The notes: a model not told the origin generated them from the letters alone. 24,075 bases of DNA from Cardiobacterium sp963553325 (GCA_963553325.1 CAUVOF010000024.1:1-24075), one strand, 5' to 3'. Counted from the stretch's first letter, positions 15,092 to 23,456 are shown. A program made the numbers and translations.

Positions 15092-16186
15092 ATGAGCAAG
15101 TTACAAGGAAAAACGCTGCTGATGATGGCAGGCGGTACCGGCGGCCACGTCTATCCGGCGCTTGCCGTCGCCCGTGCGGCAACGGAAGCAGGCGCAACGG
15201 TGCATTGGCTCGGCAACGCCGCCGGTTTTGAAGGGAAAAAAGTGCCGGAAGCGGGTTTCACTTTTCACGACATCGCCGTCAAGGGACTGCGCGGCAAGGG
15301 CATCATCGGCTGGCTGAAAGCGCCATTCATGCTGGCGCGCGCGCTATGGAAGGCGAGGGCGGTGCTGCGTAAGGTCAAGCCGGATGTGGTCGTCGGCATG
15401 GGCGGTTTTGCCGCCGGGCCGGGCGGGCTAATGGCGGCGCGTGCCGGTATTCCGCTCATCATTCACGAACAAAACGCGGTCGCGGGGCTCACTAACCGCA
15501 AGCTGGCGCACCGCGCCCGTCGCGTCTTGCTTGCGGATAGTCGCGCCGCCGCCAAAATGGGCTTGCAAGCGGGCGAATACGTTGTTACCGGCAACCCGGT
15601 ACGCGCCGACATCGCCGCCGTTCCCATCCCGGCGCAGCGCTTTTTGGGACGACTGGACGCCATCCGCCTTTTGGTACTTGGCGGTTCGCAGGGCGCAAAA
15701 GCGCTGAACGAACTCTTGCCGCAGGCACTGGCGCTGCTGCCAGAAGACGCGCGGCCGCAGGTGCTGCATCAGGTTGGCGCGCGCTGGCTGGACGAGACCC
15801 GCGCCGCGTATCAACAGGCGGGCGTTGCCGCCGAGGTCGTCCCCTTTATCGAAGACATGGCGGCGGCTTACGCCAATGCTGACTGGCTGGTCGCCCGCTC
15901 CGGCGCGCTCACCGTCGCCGAAGTGGCAACCGTCGGCCTTGCCGCCGTGTTTGTGCCGTTCCCTTATGCCGTCGATGACCACCAGACGGCAAACGCGCAA
16001 GCGCTGGTCGATGCTGGCGCGGCAACAGTGGTGCAACAGGCGGATTTGTCGCCAGAGCGCCTCGCTGCAATCATCACCGCGCAGCGCGAGCGCGGCCTTT
16101 TACTCAAACAGGCAGACCGCGCCCGCAGCCTCTCACACGCGCCGGCGCTCGCCAAAATCATCCAGGAAATCGAGACCGTTTTATGA
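15092..16186 (+). CDS. murG: UDP-GlcNAc:lipid I N-acetylglucosaminyltransferase
   Basis: MurG converts lipid I to lipid II on the inner face of the membrane (GT-B fold, family GT28). At 364 residues it compares with 355 in E. coli. Motifs are MMAGGTGGHVYPALAVARA (11-29, first glycine loop), VVGMGGFAAGPGGLMAA, HEQNAVAGLTNR, LGGSQGAKALNE (second glycine loop) and ARSGALTVAEVATVG with PYAVDDHQTANA at the UDP-GlcNAc site. AAGGA (15084-15088) lies 3 nt before the ATG at 15092; an alternative pairing with the GGACGAG stretch is equally close. The stop overlaps murC as ATGA. Confidence 0.97.
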   Translation: MSKLQGKTLLMMAGGTGGHVYPALAVARAATEAGATVHWLGNAAGFEGKKVPEAGFTFHDIAVKGLRGKGIIGWLKAPFMLARALWKARAVLRKVKPDVVVGMGGFAAGPGGLMAARAGIPLIIHEQNAVAGLTNRKLAHRARRVLLADSRAAAKMGLQAGEYVVTGNPVRADIAAVPIPAQRFLGRLDAIRLLVLGGSQGAKALNELLPQALALLPEDARPQVLHQVGARWLDETRAAYQQAGVAAEVVPFIEDMAAAYANADWLVARSGALTVAEVATVGLAAVFVPFPYAVDDHQTANAQALVDAGAATVVQQADLSPERLAAIITAQRERGLLLKQADRARSLSHAPALAKIIQEIETVL

Positions 16187-17622
16187 GTGCAGACCTTCAC
16201 TTTGGCCGCATCGAACGTCGCCAGATGCGGCGGGTGCGTAATGTTTTTTTCGTTGGTATCGGCGGCGTTGGCATGAGCGCCATCGCCGAGGTGCTGATTA
16301 CCCTCGGCTATGCGGTGAGCGGTTCCGACCTAAAACCGTCCGCCAATACCGAGCGCCTCGCCGCCAAAGGGGCGAAGCTGTTTTTCGGCCACGCGGCGGA
16401 TAATGTGAAAGACGCTTCCGTGGTCGTTACCTCATCGGCGATTGATCCGGCCAACCCGGAAGTACAACGCGCGCGCGAACTGGGCATTCCGGTTATCCGT
16501 CGCGCCGAAATGCTGGCAGAGCTGATGCGCTTCCGCTTCGGTATCGCCGTTGCCGGCACGCATGGCAAAACCACCACCACCAGCCTGATTGCCTCCATCC
16601 TCGCCGATGCCGGGCTTGATCCGACCTTCGTTATCGGCGGCGTGCTGACTGCCGCCGGCAGCAATGCCCGCCTTGGCGACGGCCAATATCTAGTGGCGGA
16701 AGCGGACGAATCGGACGCTTCCTTCCTGCACTTGCAGCCGATGATGTCGGTCGTCACCAACATTGACGCCGACCACCTGGAAAACTACGGCGGCAGTTAC
16801 GACAACCTGAAGCAGGGCTTCGTCCGCTTCCTCCACAACCTGCCGTTTTACGGCTTGGCGGTGCTGTGCATTGACGACGAAGGCGTGCAGTCCATCCTCG
16901 GCGACGTTGGCCGCCCGGTGCGCACCTACGGCTTTAGCGAGGTGGCAGATGTGCGCGCGGTGAACGTGCGCCAGGTCGGGCTGGAAATGCACTTTGACGT
17001 GGTGGACAAAGTGAGCGGCGAGACCTTCCCGCTCGCCCTGAGCATGCCGGGCAAGCACAACGTGTTAAACGCGCTCGCCGCCTTCATCATCAGCAGCGAG
17101 CTGGGGCTGACCCGCGCCGAGATTACCGCCGGGCTGGCGCAATTCAAGGGCGTCGGCCGCCGCTTCACCCACCACGGCATCATCGAACACGAACACGGCC
17201 GCGCCGAAGTCTTTGAAGACTACGGCCACCACCCGAACGAAATCCGTGCGGTGTTGCAGGCGGCGGCAGAAGGCTTTGCCGGGCGGCGCATCTTCGCCGT
17301 CTTTCAGCCGCACCGCTTCACCCGCACCCGCGACTGCCTGGACGACTTCGCCGAAGTGCTGTCCAACTGCGAGGCGCTGGTGCTGACGGACGTCTATAGC
17401 GCCGGTGAGCCGCCGATTGCCGGGGCGGATTCGCGTGCGCTGGCACGCGCCATCCGCGCGCACGGCAAGGTTGAGCCGGTGCTGATTGCCGACAAGGCGG
17501 CGATTAACCAGCAGCTCTACGACAACCTCTTGCAAGACGGCGACGTGGTGATTTACTTCGGCGCGGGCGACATCGGCCGCGTCGCCAAAGACATGGCAAC
17601 GGAGCATGGCATCCATGAATAA
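16183..17622 (+). CDS. murC: UDP-N-acetylmuramate:L-alanine ligase
   Basis: MurC adds the first amino acid, L-alanine, to UDP-MurNAc. The 479 residues compare with 491 in E. coli. The N-terminal nucleotide-sugar motif is FVGIGGVGMSAIAEVL (23-38), followed by SGSDL, TSSAI, the ATP loop GTHGKTTTT (125-133), EADESDASFL, NIDADHLENY, KHNVLNALAA and EDYGHHPNEI. In the C-terminal domain FQPHRFTRT and LTDVYSAGE are intact. The ATG at 16183 overlaps the murG stop by 4 nt. The 3' end overlaps ddl by 8 nt. Confidence 0.97.
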   Translation: MSADLHFGRIERRQMRRVRNVFFVGIGGVGMSAIAEVLITLGYAVSGSDLKPSANTERLAAKGAKLFFGHAADNVKDASVVVTSSAIDPANPEVQRARELGIPVIRRAEMLAELMRFRFGIAVAGTHGKTTTTSLIASILADAGLDPTFVIGGVLTAAGSNARLGDGQYLVAEADESDASFLHLQPMMSVVTNIDADHLENYGGSYDNLKQGFVRFLHNLPFYGLAVLCIDDEGVQSILGDVGRPVRTYGFSEVADVRAVNVRQVGLEMHFDVVDKVSGETFPLALSMPGKHNVLNALAAFIISSELGLTRAEITAGLAQFKGVGRRFTHHGIIEHEHGRAEVFEDYGHHPNEIRAVLQAAAEGFAGRRIFAVFQPHRFTRTRDCLDDFAEVLSNCEALVLTDVYSAGEPPIAGADSRALARAIRAHGKVEPVLIADKAAINQQLYDNLLQDGDVVIYFGAGDIGRVAKDMATEHGIHE

Positions 17623-18538
17623 CGAATTTGGCAAAGTCGCCGTGCTCTACGGCGGCACGTCTTCCGAGCGCGAAGTGTCGCTGGCAAGCGGCGCGGCGGT
17701 ACACGAAGGGCTACGCGCCAGCGGTATCGACGCGCATCTCATCGACACACGCGACCATCCGGCGCTCTTTAACCTGAAAGGGCAGGGCTATGACCGCGCC
17801 TTTATCGTCCTGCACGGCAGAGGCGGCGAAGACGGGCAGGTGCAGGCGATACTCGACTGGCAGGGCATCCCCTACACCGGTTCCGGCGTGCTTGCCTGCG
17901 CGCTGGCGATGGACAAAGTGCTGACCAAGCGCGTCTGGCAGGCGTCCGGTCTGCCGGTGCAGCCGGACAGAGTGATTGACGCCACTACCCGCTACGACGA
18001 ACTGGTCGCCGCCCTCGGCGCGCAGCATTTCGCCATCAAACCAGCGCTGGAAGGTTCCAGCGTTGGCGTTAGCCGCGTGAGCAGTCAGGCGGAACTGGAA
18101 GCGGCCTACCAAAAAGCGGGCGGCGCGCGCGAAAAAGTGATGGCAGAGCCGTGGGTGGTCGGGCGCGAACTGACCTATCCCATCGTCGGCGGTCGCGTCC
18201 TTTCCGGCATCGAAGTAACGGCGAGCGCCGAGCACCTTTTCTACGACTACGACGCCAAATACCTCGCCGAAGACACACGCTACCTTTGCCCGCCACCGCT
18301 TGATGCGGCGCTGGACGCCGAAATCCGCGCGCTCACCCGTCGCGCCTTTGACGCCATCGGTGCCAAAGGCTGGGCGCGGGTCGATTTCATTTTGGACGGC
18401 GACAACCGCCCGTGGATACTGGAAATCAACATGGTGCCGGGGATGACCTCGCACTCGCTGGTGCCGCTTGCCGCGCGCCACGACGGCATGGATTTCCCGG
18501 CGCTGGTGCGGGCAATCCTCGCGCAGACCCTCGGATAG
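17615..18538 (+). CDS. ddl: D-alanine:D-alanine ligase
   Basis: Ddl joins two D-alanines with ATP to supply MurF. The 307 residues match E. coli DdlB (306), and the position between murC and ftsQ is that of ddlB. Motifs are LYGGTSSEREVSL (11-23), the family signature HGRGGEDG (67-74), KPALEGSSVGVSRV in the ATP-grasp domain, EVTASAEHLFYDYDAKYLA and WILEINMVPGMTSHSLVPLAA. The ATG at 17615 was chosen over 17606 because GGAG (17601-17604) lies 10 nt before it but only 1 nt before 17606. The stop is 3 nt before ftsQ. Confidence 0.97.
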   Translation: MNNEFGKVAVLYGGTSSEREVSLASGAAVHEGLRASGIDAHLIDTRDHPALFNLKGQGYDRAFIVLHGRGGEDGQVQAILDWQGIPYTGSGVLACALAMDKVLTKRVWQASGLPVQPDRVIDATTRYDELVAALGAQHFAIKPALEGSSVGVSRVSSQAELEAAYQKAGGAREKVMAEPWVVGRELTYPIVGGRVLSGIEVTASAEHLFYDYDAKYLAEDTRYLCPPPLDAALDAEIRALTRRAFDAIGAKGWARVDFILDGDNRPWILEINMVPGMTSHSLVPLAARHDGMDFPALVRAILAQTLG

Positions 18539-18541
18539 CGC

Positions 18542-20011
18542 ATGGCGGGTCCGCAAAATCCCTGGCTGGAACGTCCATCGGCGAGCGTGCCGCGCAAAGA
18601 GCGCAACAGCTGGCAGATGGCATATCTCGCCATCGAGTGCGTTGTTATCGTCGCGTTGCTCATTGGCATCGCGGTGGTCGGCTACAACCTCTACCAAAGC
18701 GTGTTGTCGCAAAATCTCTTCCCGCTGAAGCGGGTGGTTATCCGCGAGCCGCTGCACTATGGTGATATGCACGAAGTGAGCGAGATTATCCGCAACCACC
18801 AGCAGCGCGACCTGATGCACATGGACATTGCCGTTCTCGCCGAAGAAATGCAGCAACTCGACTGGATTGCCAAGGCGAGCGTCTATAAACGCTGGCCGGA
18901 CACGGTGGAAATGGATTTGGTCGAGCGCGTGCCGGTGGTGCGCTGGGGGGAAAAAGCCTTTTTGGACGCCGATGGTGCGGCGTTTACCATTCCCGACAAC
19001 GACAAACTGCGCCACCTCTTTACCGTACACGGGCCGGACGGCTACGAAAAACAGGTGCTGGGCTACTACCAGCTCATCGCGCCCTGGCTTAGCAAACAGC
19101 GGATTGCCATCCAAGAACTCTATCTCGACCAGCGCCTGGTCTGGCACGCCCGCCTGGAAAATGGACTGGACGTCATCCTCGGCCGCGACCAGCTCAATGA
19201 GCGCCTGAAAAAACTGATAGTGGTCAATGACAAAGTCATCGAACCCTACGCCCGCTACATCGACGGCATCGACCTGCGCTACCACGACGGTTTTTCCGTG
19301 CGCTGGAAAGCGGGGGTCAAACCCGTTACCGCCGAAAAAAATCCCGAACGGGGCGGCGAAAAAAGCGTGGTAAAAGCGACCGTCGCCGCTGCGCCCGTGG
19401 AAAAACCCAAAACCGCGACAAAAGCGGCAAACAAAGCGGTGGCAAAAGACGTGGTAAAAGAAACGGCGAAACCTGCCGCCAAAGAAACCCCCGTCAGCAA
19501 GGCGGTGGCAAAAGAAAGCGCCAAACCTGCCACCAAAGAAACCGCTGCGACAAAACCCGTCGTTGCCAAAACGGAAAACAAAGAAAAAGTCGCCAGCAAA
19601 GAAAACAAAGAAAAAACGACAGCCAAACCCGCTAGTGCCCCCAAAGAAAGCGGCAAAGAAAACAAAGAAAAAGCGGTGGCAAAACCGACGGTCGCGACAA
19701 AAGAAAACAGCAAAGAAAGCAGTAAAGAAAACAACAAAGAAAAAAGCGCCAACAAAAATAACCCACCGGCAAAAGAAAAAGCGGCTGCCAAAACAACAAA
19801 CTCCACAAAAGAAAATAAAGAAAAACCTGCCACAAGCAAAACACCAGCAAAAGAAAAAGGTGCGGAAAAAACGTCCGCGCCTGACAAAAATACAGCGAAA
19901 GAAAACAAAACCCCAGTCACCCCGAAAAAAACCACAGAAACTAACAAAGAGAAAGCGGCACCAGCAAAAGCCGCCCCTAAAGAAAAAGAAACCGGAAAAA
20001 ATAAAAAATGA
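18542..20011 (+). CDS. ftsQ: Cell division protein FtsQ with long Lys-rich C-terminal tail
   Basis: FtsQ is the bitopic hub that links FtsL/FtsB to the divisome. Residues 1-25 are cytoplasmic, about 26-48 a membrane span (YLAIECVVIVALLIGIAVVG), about 60-131 a POTRA domain (FPLKRVVI through VERVPVVRW), and about 132-256 the beta domain that binds FtsB. The normal protein would end near residue 256 (E. coli 276). Here the same frame continues about 230 residues as a Lys/Ala/Glu/Thr-rich, non-hydrophobic, low-complexity tail with recurring KENKEK and AKETA-like units, down to residue 489. The stop overlaps ftsA as ATGA, so the tail belongs to this gene. It would lie in the periplasm if FtsQ has its normal topology. 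Confidence 0.94.
   Translation: MAGPQNPWLERPSASVPRKERNSWQMAYLAIECVVIVALLIGIAVVGYNLYQSVLSQNLFPLKRVVIREPLHYGDMHEVSEIIRNHQQRDLMHMDIAVLAEEMQQLDWIAKASVYKRWPDTVEMDLVERVPVVRWGEKAFLDADGAAFTIPDNDKLRHLFTVHGPDGYEKQVLGYYQLIAPWLSKQRIAIQELYLDQRLVWHARLENGLDVILGRDQLNERLKKLIVVNDKVIEPYARYIDGIDLRYHDGFSVRWKAGVKPVTAEKNPERGGEKSVVKATVAAAPVEKPKTATKAANKAVAKDVVKETAKPAAKETPVSKAVAKESAKPATKETAATKPVVAKTENKEKVASKENKEKTTAKPASAPKESGKENKEKAVAKPTVATKENSKESSKENNKEKSANKNNPPAKEKAAAKTTNSTKENKEKPATSKTPAKEKGAEKTSAPDKNTAKENKTPVTPKKTTETNKEKAAPAKAAPKEKETGKNKK
19310..20008 (+). repeat. Low-complexity Lys-rich coding tract (FtsQ tail)
   Basis: A purine- and A-rich tract encodes the FtsQ tail. Imperfect units of the type aaagaaaacaaagaaaaa recur (near 19598, 19655 and, with one change, 19807), along with AAAGAAACC and GTGGCAAAAGA units earlier. 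Base composition differs sharply from the neighbouring ddl and ftsA coding regions. Such tracts are prone to length change by slippage or recombination. Confidence 0.8.
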
Positions 20012-21228
20012 GAAAACCCGTTGTCAAAGCCGTGCTGGATGTCGGCAGCTCGCGCACCCGCCTCGTGGCAGCCAGAATCGGCGCCAAAAGCGGCGTCTTT
20101 GAAATTGTCGGCTATGGCATATCCACCGCAGGCACGCTGAAAGCCGGCGTCGTCACCAACATTCCCGCCGTCAGCGAAGCCATCCGCCAGGTGCGGGAAA
20201 TGGGGGAAAAACAAACGCGCCTGCTGCTGAACAGCGTTTCCGTTGCCCTTAGTGGCGAACACATCCTCGGCGTCAATAGCGAAGGGCACAGCACCATCCA
20301 TAACCGCCACATCCAGGAAAACGACGTTACCCGCGCGATGATGCGGGCGCGGCAAATTGCTAGCCGTGACGGGCACCGCCCCCTGCATATCCTGGAACAG
20401 CAATTTATTATCGATGGCCGCCAGAGCGTAAGCGACCCGCGCGGTATGGTTGGCGACAGACTGGACGTGCGCGCGCATATCATCAGCGCGCGCCGCGCCA
20501 TCATGGCGAACCTGGAACAGTGCATCCACAACGCGGGCATTCACATCGAAAACCCCGTCTATGCCGGGCTGGCATCCGCCTATGCCGCCAGCAGTCCGGA
20601 AGAGCGCGACCTCGGCATTTGTACCGTCGATCTTGGCGCCGGCACGGCAGACATCATGCTGTGGTGGCATAACCGGCCAATGCACGCAGCAACCCTGCCG
20701 ATTGGCGGCGAGCAGATTTCAAGCGCGCTGGCATCATTTTTGCGCATCCCGCGGCAAACGGCAGAAATGCTTAAATGCCAATACGGCACCCTAAGCAGCA
20801 AACATAACCTCAGCTCGCGCATCCCCTTGCCAAGCACCGGACATTTCCCCGACCGCTATATCGCCAGCAGTGATGTCATCGGACAAATTAGCAACAGCTA
20901 TCAACAATTATTTACGCAAATCGGCAAAGAATTTCAGCGCATCGGATTGCGGAAAATACTTGACGGCGGCATCATTTTTACCGGCGGTGCAGCACAAATG
21001 CCGGGACTGGCGGAAATGGCAAGTGAATTTTTTGACTGCGCGGTGCGGGTATTTGTGCCACCAGCGATCGAAGGTCTGGATAAACATCTGCAAAATGATG
21101 CGGGCATGACGACGGCACTCGGATTGCTTTATTTGCTATACGAACCTATAGATGATTACATTTGGGCAAGGGAAGAAAAAGAAGGTATAATCCCAAGCAT
21201 CAGTAATTTCCTAAAGCGTTATTTCTAA
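20008..21228 (+). CDS. ftsA: Cell division protein FtsA
   Basis: FtsA is the actin-like protein that tethers FtsZ to the membrane and signals to FtsQLB/FtsN. The 406 residues compare with 420 in E. coli. Visible are the phosphate-1 motif LDVGSSRTRLVA (10-21), the 1C-domain region that replaces actin subdomain 1B, the phosphate-2 motif TVDLGAGTADIMLW, the adenosine motif IIFTGGAAQMPGL, and a C-terminal amphipathic helix ending SISNFLKRYF that should bind the membrane. The ATG at 20008 overlaps the ftsQ stop by 4 nt. A likely extra promoter for ftsZ lies near the 3' end. Confidence 0.96.
   Translation: MRKPVVKAVLDVGSSRTRLVAARIGAKSGVFEIVGYGISTAGTLKAGVVTNIPAVSEAIRQVREMGEKQTRLLLNSVSVALSGEHILGVNSEGHSTIHNRHIQENDVTRAMMRARQIASRDGHRPLHILEQQFIIDGRQSVSDPRGMVGDRLDVRAHIISARRAIMANLEQCIHNAGIHIENPVYAGLASAYAASSPEERDLGICTVDLGAGTADIMLWWHNRPMHAATLPIGGEQISSALASFLRIPRQTAEMLKCQYGTLSSKHNLSSRIPLPSTGHFPDRYIASSDVIGQISNSYQQLFTQIGKEFQRIGLRKILDGGIIFTGGAAQMPGLAEMASEFFDCAVRVFVPPAIEGLDKHLQNDAGMTTALGLLYLLYEPIDDYIWAREEKEGIIPSISNFLKRYF
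21163..21191 (+). promoter_or_regulatory. Possible internal promoter for ftsZ inside ftsA
   Basis: A perfect TATAAT (21186-21191) lies 17 bp after TGGGCA (21163-21168, 4 of 6 match to TTGACA), near the 3' end of ftsA and about 66 nt before the ftsZ ATG. Internal ftsZ promoters within ftsA are known in E. coli. Here it is a sequence match only. Confidence 0.4.
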
Positions 21229-21257
21229 CGACTAAAACACATTAAAGAGGTAAAAAT

Positions 21258-22430
21258 ATGCCTATTAAGCTTGATGACGAAGAGCTGGTAAACACCCCCG
21301 TTGTGACGATTAAAGTCGTTGGTGTTGGCGGTGGCGGCTGTAACGCGCTGAAACAAATGATGGATTTCAACCTACAGGGTGTAGAACTGATTGTCGCCAA
21401 TACCGACAAACAGGTATTGCAGGAAAATCCCATCCAAAACAAACTGCAACTCGGCGTAAAAACCACGCGCGGCATGGGCGCCGGTTCCAAGCCGGAAGTT
21501 GGCCGCCTCGCCGCAGAAGAAGACGTGGACAAAATCCGCGACGTCCTAAACGGCGCCGACATCGTCTTCATCGCCGCCGGCATGGGCGGTGGTACCGGCA
21601 CCGGTGCCGCGCCAGTCATTGCCCATATCGCGCGCGACATGGACATCCTCACCGTTGCCATCGTTACCAAACCGTTCACCTTTGAAGGCGTACCACGGAT
21701 GCGTCAGGCAGAAGCGGGGCTTGAAGTGCTGAAAAACGAAGTGGATTGCCTCGTCGTCATCCCCAATGACCGCATCTCGGCGGTAATGGGCGAAGATGCG
21801 ACCCTCATCGGTTCCTTCAAAACCGTCGATAACGTTCTGCGCGATGCCGTCTATGACATCGCCCGCATCAGCCAAAAACTGGGCGTTATCAACACCGACC
21901 TGCAAGACATCCGCACCGTCATGGGCGAGCGCGGCATTGCGATGATGGGTTCAGGTGAAGCGAAGGGCGAAAACCGCGCCCGCGCCGCCACCGAAAAAGC
22001 CATTTCCTCACCGCTGCTAGAAAACATCGAACTTTCCTCGGCACGCGGGCTTTTGGTAAACGTCAGCGCCAGCAAGGACATCAAAACCACCGAATACCAG
22101 ACCGCCTGCAACGTCATCTACGACATCATCGACCCTGAGCGTGTCATCTTAAAAATTGGCCTGATTATCGACGACAACATGGGCGACACCCTGCGCGTTA
22201 CCGTGGTTGCGACCGGCATCGACGATAACGACAACAACAGCCTGCTCTTTGGCGTGAGCAACAACAGCGGTGGCTACACCAACCCCAACGAACTCTTCGG
22301 CATGCACGTCAGCGAAAGCGACGACAGCGCGCAGCTTGCCCGCGAAAGCGAAGAGCGCGATGCCTACCGCGATGACAATAGCGGCGGCGGTTTCAATTTC
22401 GCCAGCCTGCTGCGCAAACGCACCCGCTAA
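21258..22430 (+). CDS. ftsZ: Cell division GTPase FtsZ
   Basis: FtsZ is the tubulin-like GTPase that forms the Z ring. The 390 residues compare with 383 in E. coli. Motifs are VVGVGGGGCNAL (20-31), NTDKQVL, the tubulin signature GGGTGTGAAP (110-119), TKPFTFEG, PNDRI, and the T7 loop NTDLQDIRTVM with catalytic Asp213 and Asp216. After about residue 320 there is a short polar linker rich in Asn, Ser and Asp. The C-terminal peptide reads FNFASLLRKRTR, keeping LRK but not the usual DIPAFLR spelling. A strong AAAGAGG (21244-21250) lies 7 nt before the ATG, fitting high expression, and a 29-nt gap separates it from ftsA. Confidence 0.98.
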   Translation: MPIKLDDEELVNTPVVTIKVVGVGGGGCNALKQMMDFNLQGVELIVANTDKQVLQENPIQNKLQLGVKTTRGMGAGSKPEVGRLAAEEDVDKIRDVLNGADIVFIAAGMGGGTGTGAAPVIAHIARDMDILTVAIVTKPFTFEGVPRMRQAEAGLEVLKNEVDCLVVIPNDRISAVMGEDATLIGSFKTVDNVLRDAVYDIARISQKLGVINTDLQDIRTVMGERGIAMMGSGEAKGENRARAATEKAISSPLLENIELSSARGLLVNVSASKDIKTTEYQTACNVIYDIIDPERVILKIGLIIDDNMGDTLRVTVVATGIDDNDNNSLLFGVSNNSGGYTNPNELFGMHVSESDDSAQLARESEERDAYRDDNSGGGFNFASLLRKRTR

Positions 22431-22439
22431 CGCGCGCCC

Positions 22440-23363
22440 ATGATTAGACAGCGCAGCATCCGTGACGCCGTTGCCGGTTCCGGCATCGGCGTTCACAGCG
22501 GCAAACCGGTCGATATCCGCCTCCTGCCCGCACCCGCCGACAGCGGTATCACCTTCCGCCGCACTGACCTCAATCCCCCCGTGGAAATCCCGGCGCAGGC
22601 GCATCTCGTGCGCGATACCCGGCTTTGCACCGCGCTGGTCGATGCAAACAACGTGCGCGTTGCCACCATCGAGCATCTGATGTCGGCACTGGCAGGCGTT
22701 GGCATTGACAACATCATCATCGAGCTGAACGCGCCGGAAGTGCCGATTATGGACGGCAGCGCCGCGCCCTTCGTCTATCTCTTACAACAAGCGGGCATTC
22801 GCGAGCAGGACGCGAGCAAGCGTTTCATCCAAATCTTGGAAGCGGTGGAAGTGCGCGAAGGCGACAAATGGGCGCGCCTTGCGCCCTTTGCCGGTTGCCG
22901 CTTCGACTTCTCGATTGAGTTCAACCACCCCGTTTTCCGCCACCGCAACAACCAAACCCGCCTCGATTTTTCTAGCCGCCGCTACATCCGCGAAATCAGC
23001 CGCGCGCGTACCTTCGGCTTTTTGCGCGACATCGAAGCGCTGCAAAGCAGCGGTTTGACCCTCGGCGGCGGGCTGGACAACGCCATCGTCGTTGATGACT
23101 ACCGCGTTTTGAACGAACAGGGGCTGCGCTTTGACGACGAATTCGTCCGCCACAAACTGCTCGATGCCATCGGCGACCTCTACCTGCTCGGCGCGCCGCT
23201 CATCGGTCATTACCAGGGACACAAATCCGGACACGATCTCAACAACAAACTCTGCCGCGCCCTGCAAGATGCGCCGCACAGCTGGCGCTGGACGGAAATC
23301 GAGCGCAACAGCAAGATGGAAATCGACTACGGCGAAAACTACCCGCTGCCACAGGCGGGCTGA
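22440..23363 (+). CDS. lpxC: UDP-3-O-acyl-N-acetylglucosamine deacetylase
   Basis: LpxC is the zinc deacetylase that commits UDP-acyl-GlcNAc to lipid A synthesis. At 307 residues it matches E. coli (305). The zinc ligands fall at the same numbers as in E. coli: His79 (in IEHLMSAL), His238 and Asp242 (in FVRHKLLDAIGD). His265 in GHKSGHDLNN and Glu78 complete the active site. The start is fixed by the family N-terminus (MIRQRSI) 9 nt after the ftsZ stop, with no Shine-Dalgarno visible, suggesting coupled or low-level translation. A terminator follows, so lpxC is the last gene of the cluster. Confidence 0.98.
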   Translation: MIRQRSIRDAVAGSGIGVHSGKPVDIRLLPAPADSGITFRRTDLNPPVEIPAQAHLVRDTRLCTALVDANNVRVATIEHLMSALAGVGIDNIIIELNAPEVPIMDGSAAPFVYLLQQAGIREQDASKRFIQILEAVEVREGDKWARLAPFAGCRFDFSIEFNHPVFRHRNNQTRLDFSSRRYIREISRARTFGFLRDIEALQSSGLTLGGGLDNAIVVDDYRVLNEQGLRFDDEFVRHKLLDAIGDLYLLGAPLIGHYQGHKSGHDLNNKLCRALQDAPHSWRWTEIERNSKMEIDYGENYPLPQAG

Positions 23364-23382
23364 AATACGCCGCCTAGCCAGC

Positions 23383-23420
23383 CGTTGGCTGCGCCTCGAC
23401 GCAGCGTCAGTATTCCTATC
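23383..23420. repeat. Dispersed repeat sharing GTTGGCTGCGCC, copy B
   Basis: This is the partner of the segment at 11279-11316, with 22 of 26 identical positions from cgttggctgcgcc onward. It contains a small dyad GCTGCG/CGCAGC and sits 20 nt after lpxC. The remainder of the 117-nt gap holds only the terminator and the next ribosome binding site. Confidence 0.5.
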
Positions 23421-23423
23421 TCC

Positions 23424-23456
23424 CGGCAGCGCATTGACAGCGCTGCCGCATTTTTA
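23424..23456 (+). terminator. Rho-independent terminator after lpxC
   Basis: A perfect 9-bp stem, cggcagcgc (23424-23432) with gcgctgccg (23440-23448), closes a 7-nt loop. It is followed by CATTTTTA, a short T tract. It marks the 3' end of the dcw-lpxC transcription unit. Confidence 0.8.

Noticed and set aside
17711..19285. Long antisense open frame opposite ddl and ftsQ (524 codons)
   Set aside because: It covers two firmly identified genes on the other strand, with no ribosome binding site or family motifs.
19563..20102. Second forward frame over the FtsQ tail giving a Lys/Arg-rich protein
   Set aside because: It is an out-of-frame reading of the same A-rich repeats, runs past the ftsA start, and has no credible start site.
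19279..20685. Antisense open frame with a very hydrophobic Phe/Leu/Ala-rich stretch
   Set aside because: The hydrophobic stretch is simply the complement of the Lys-rich FtsQ tail (AAA/GAA codons read backward as TTT/TTC), so it is not evidence of a membrane protein.
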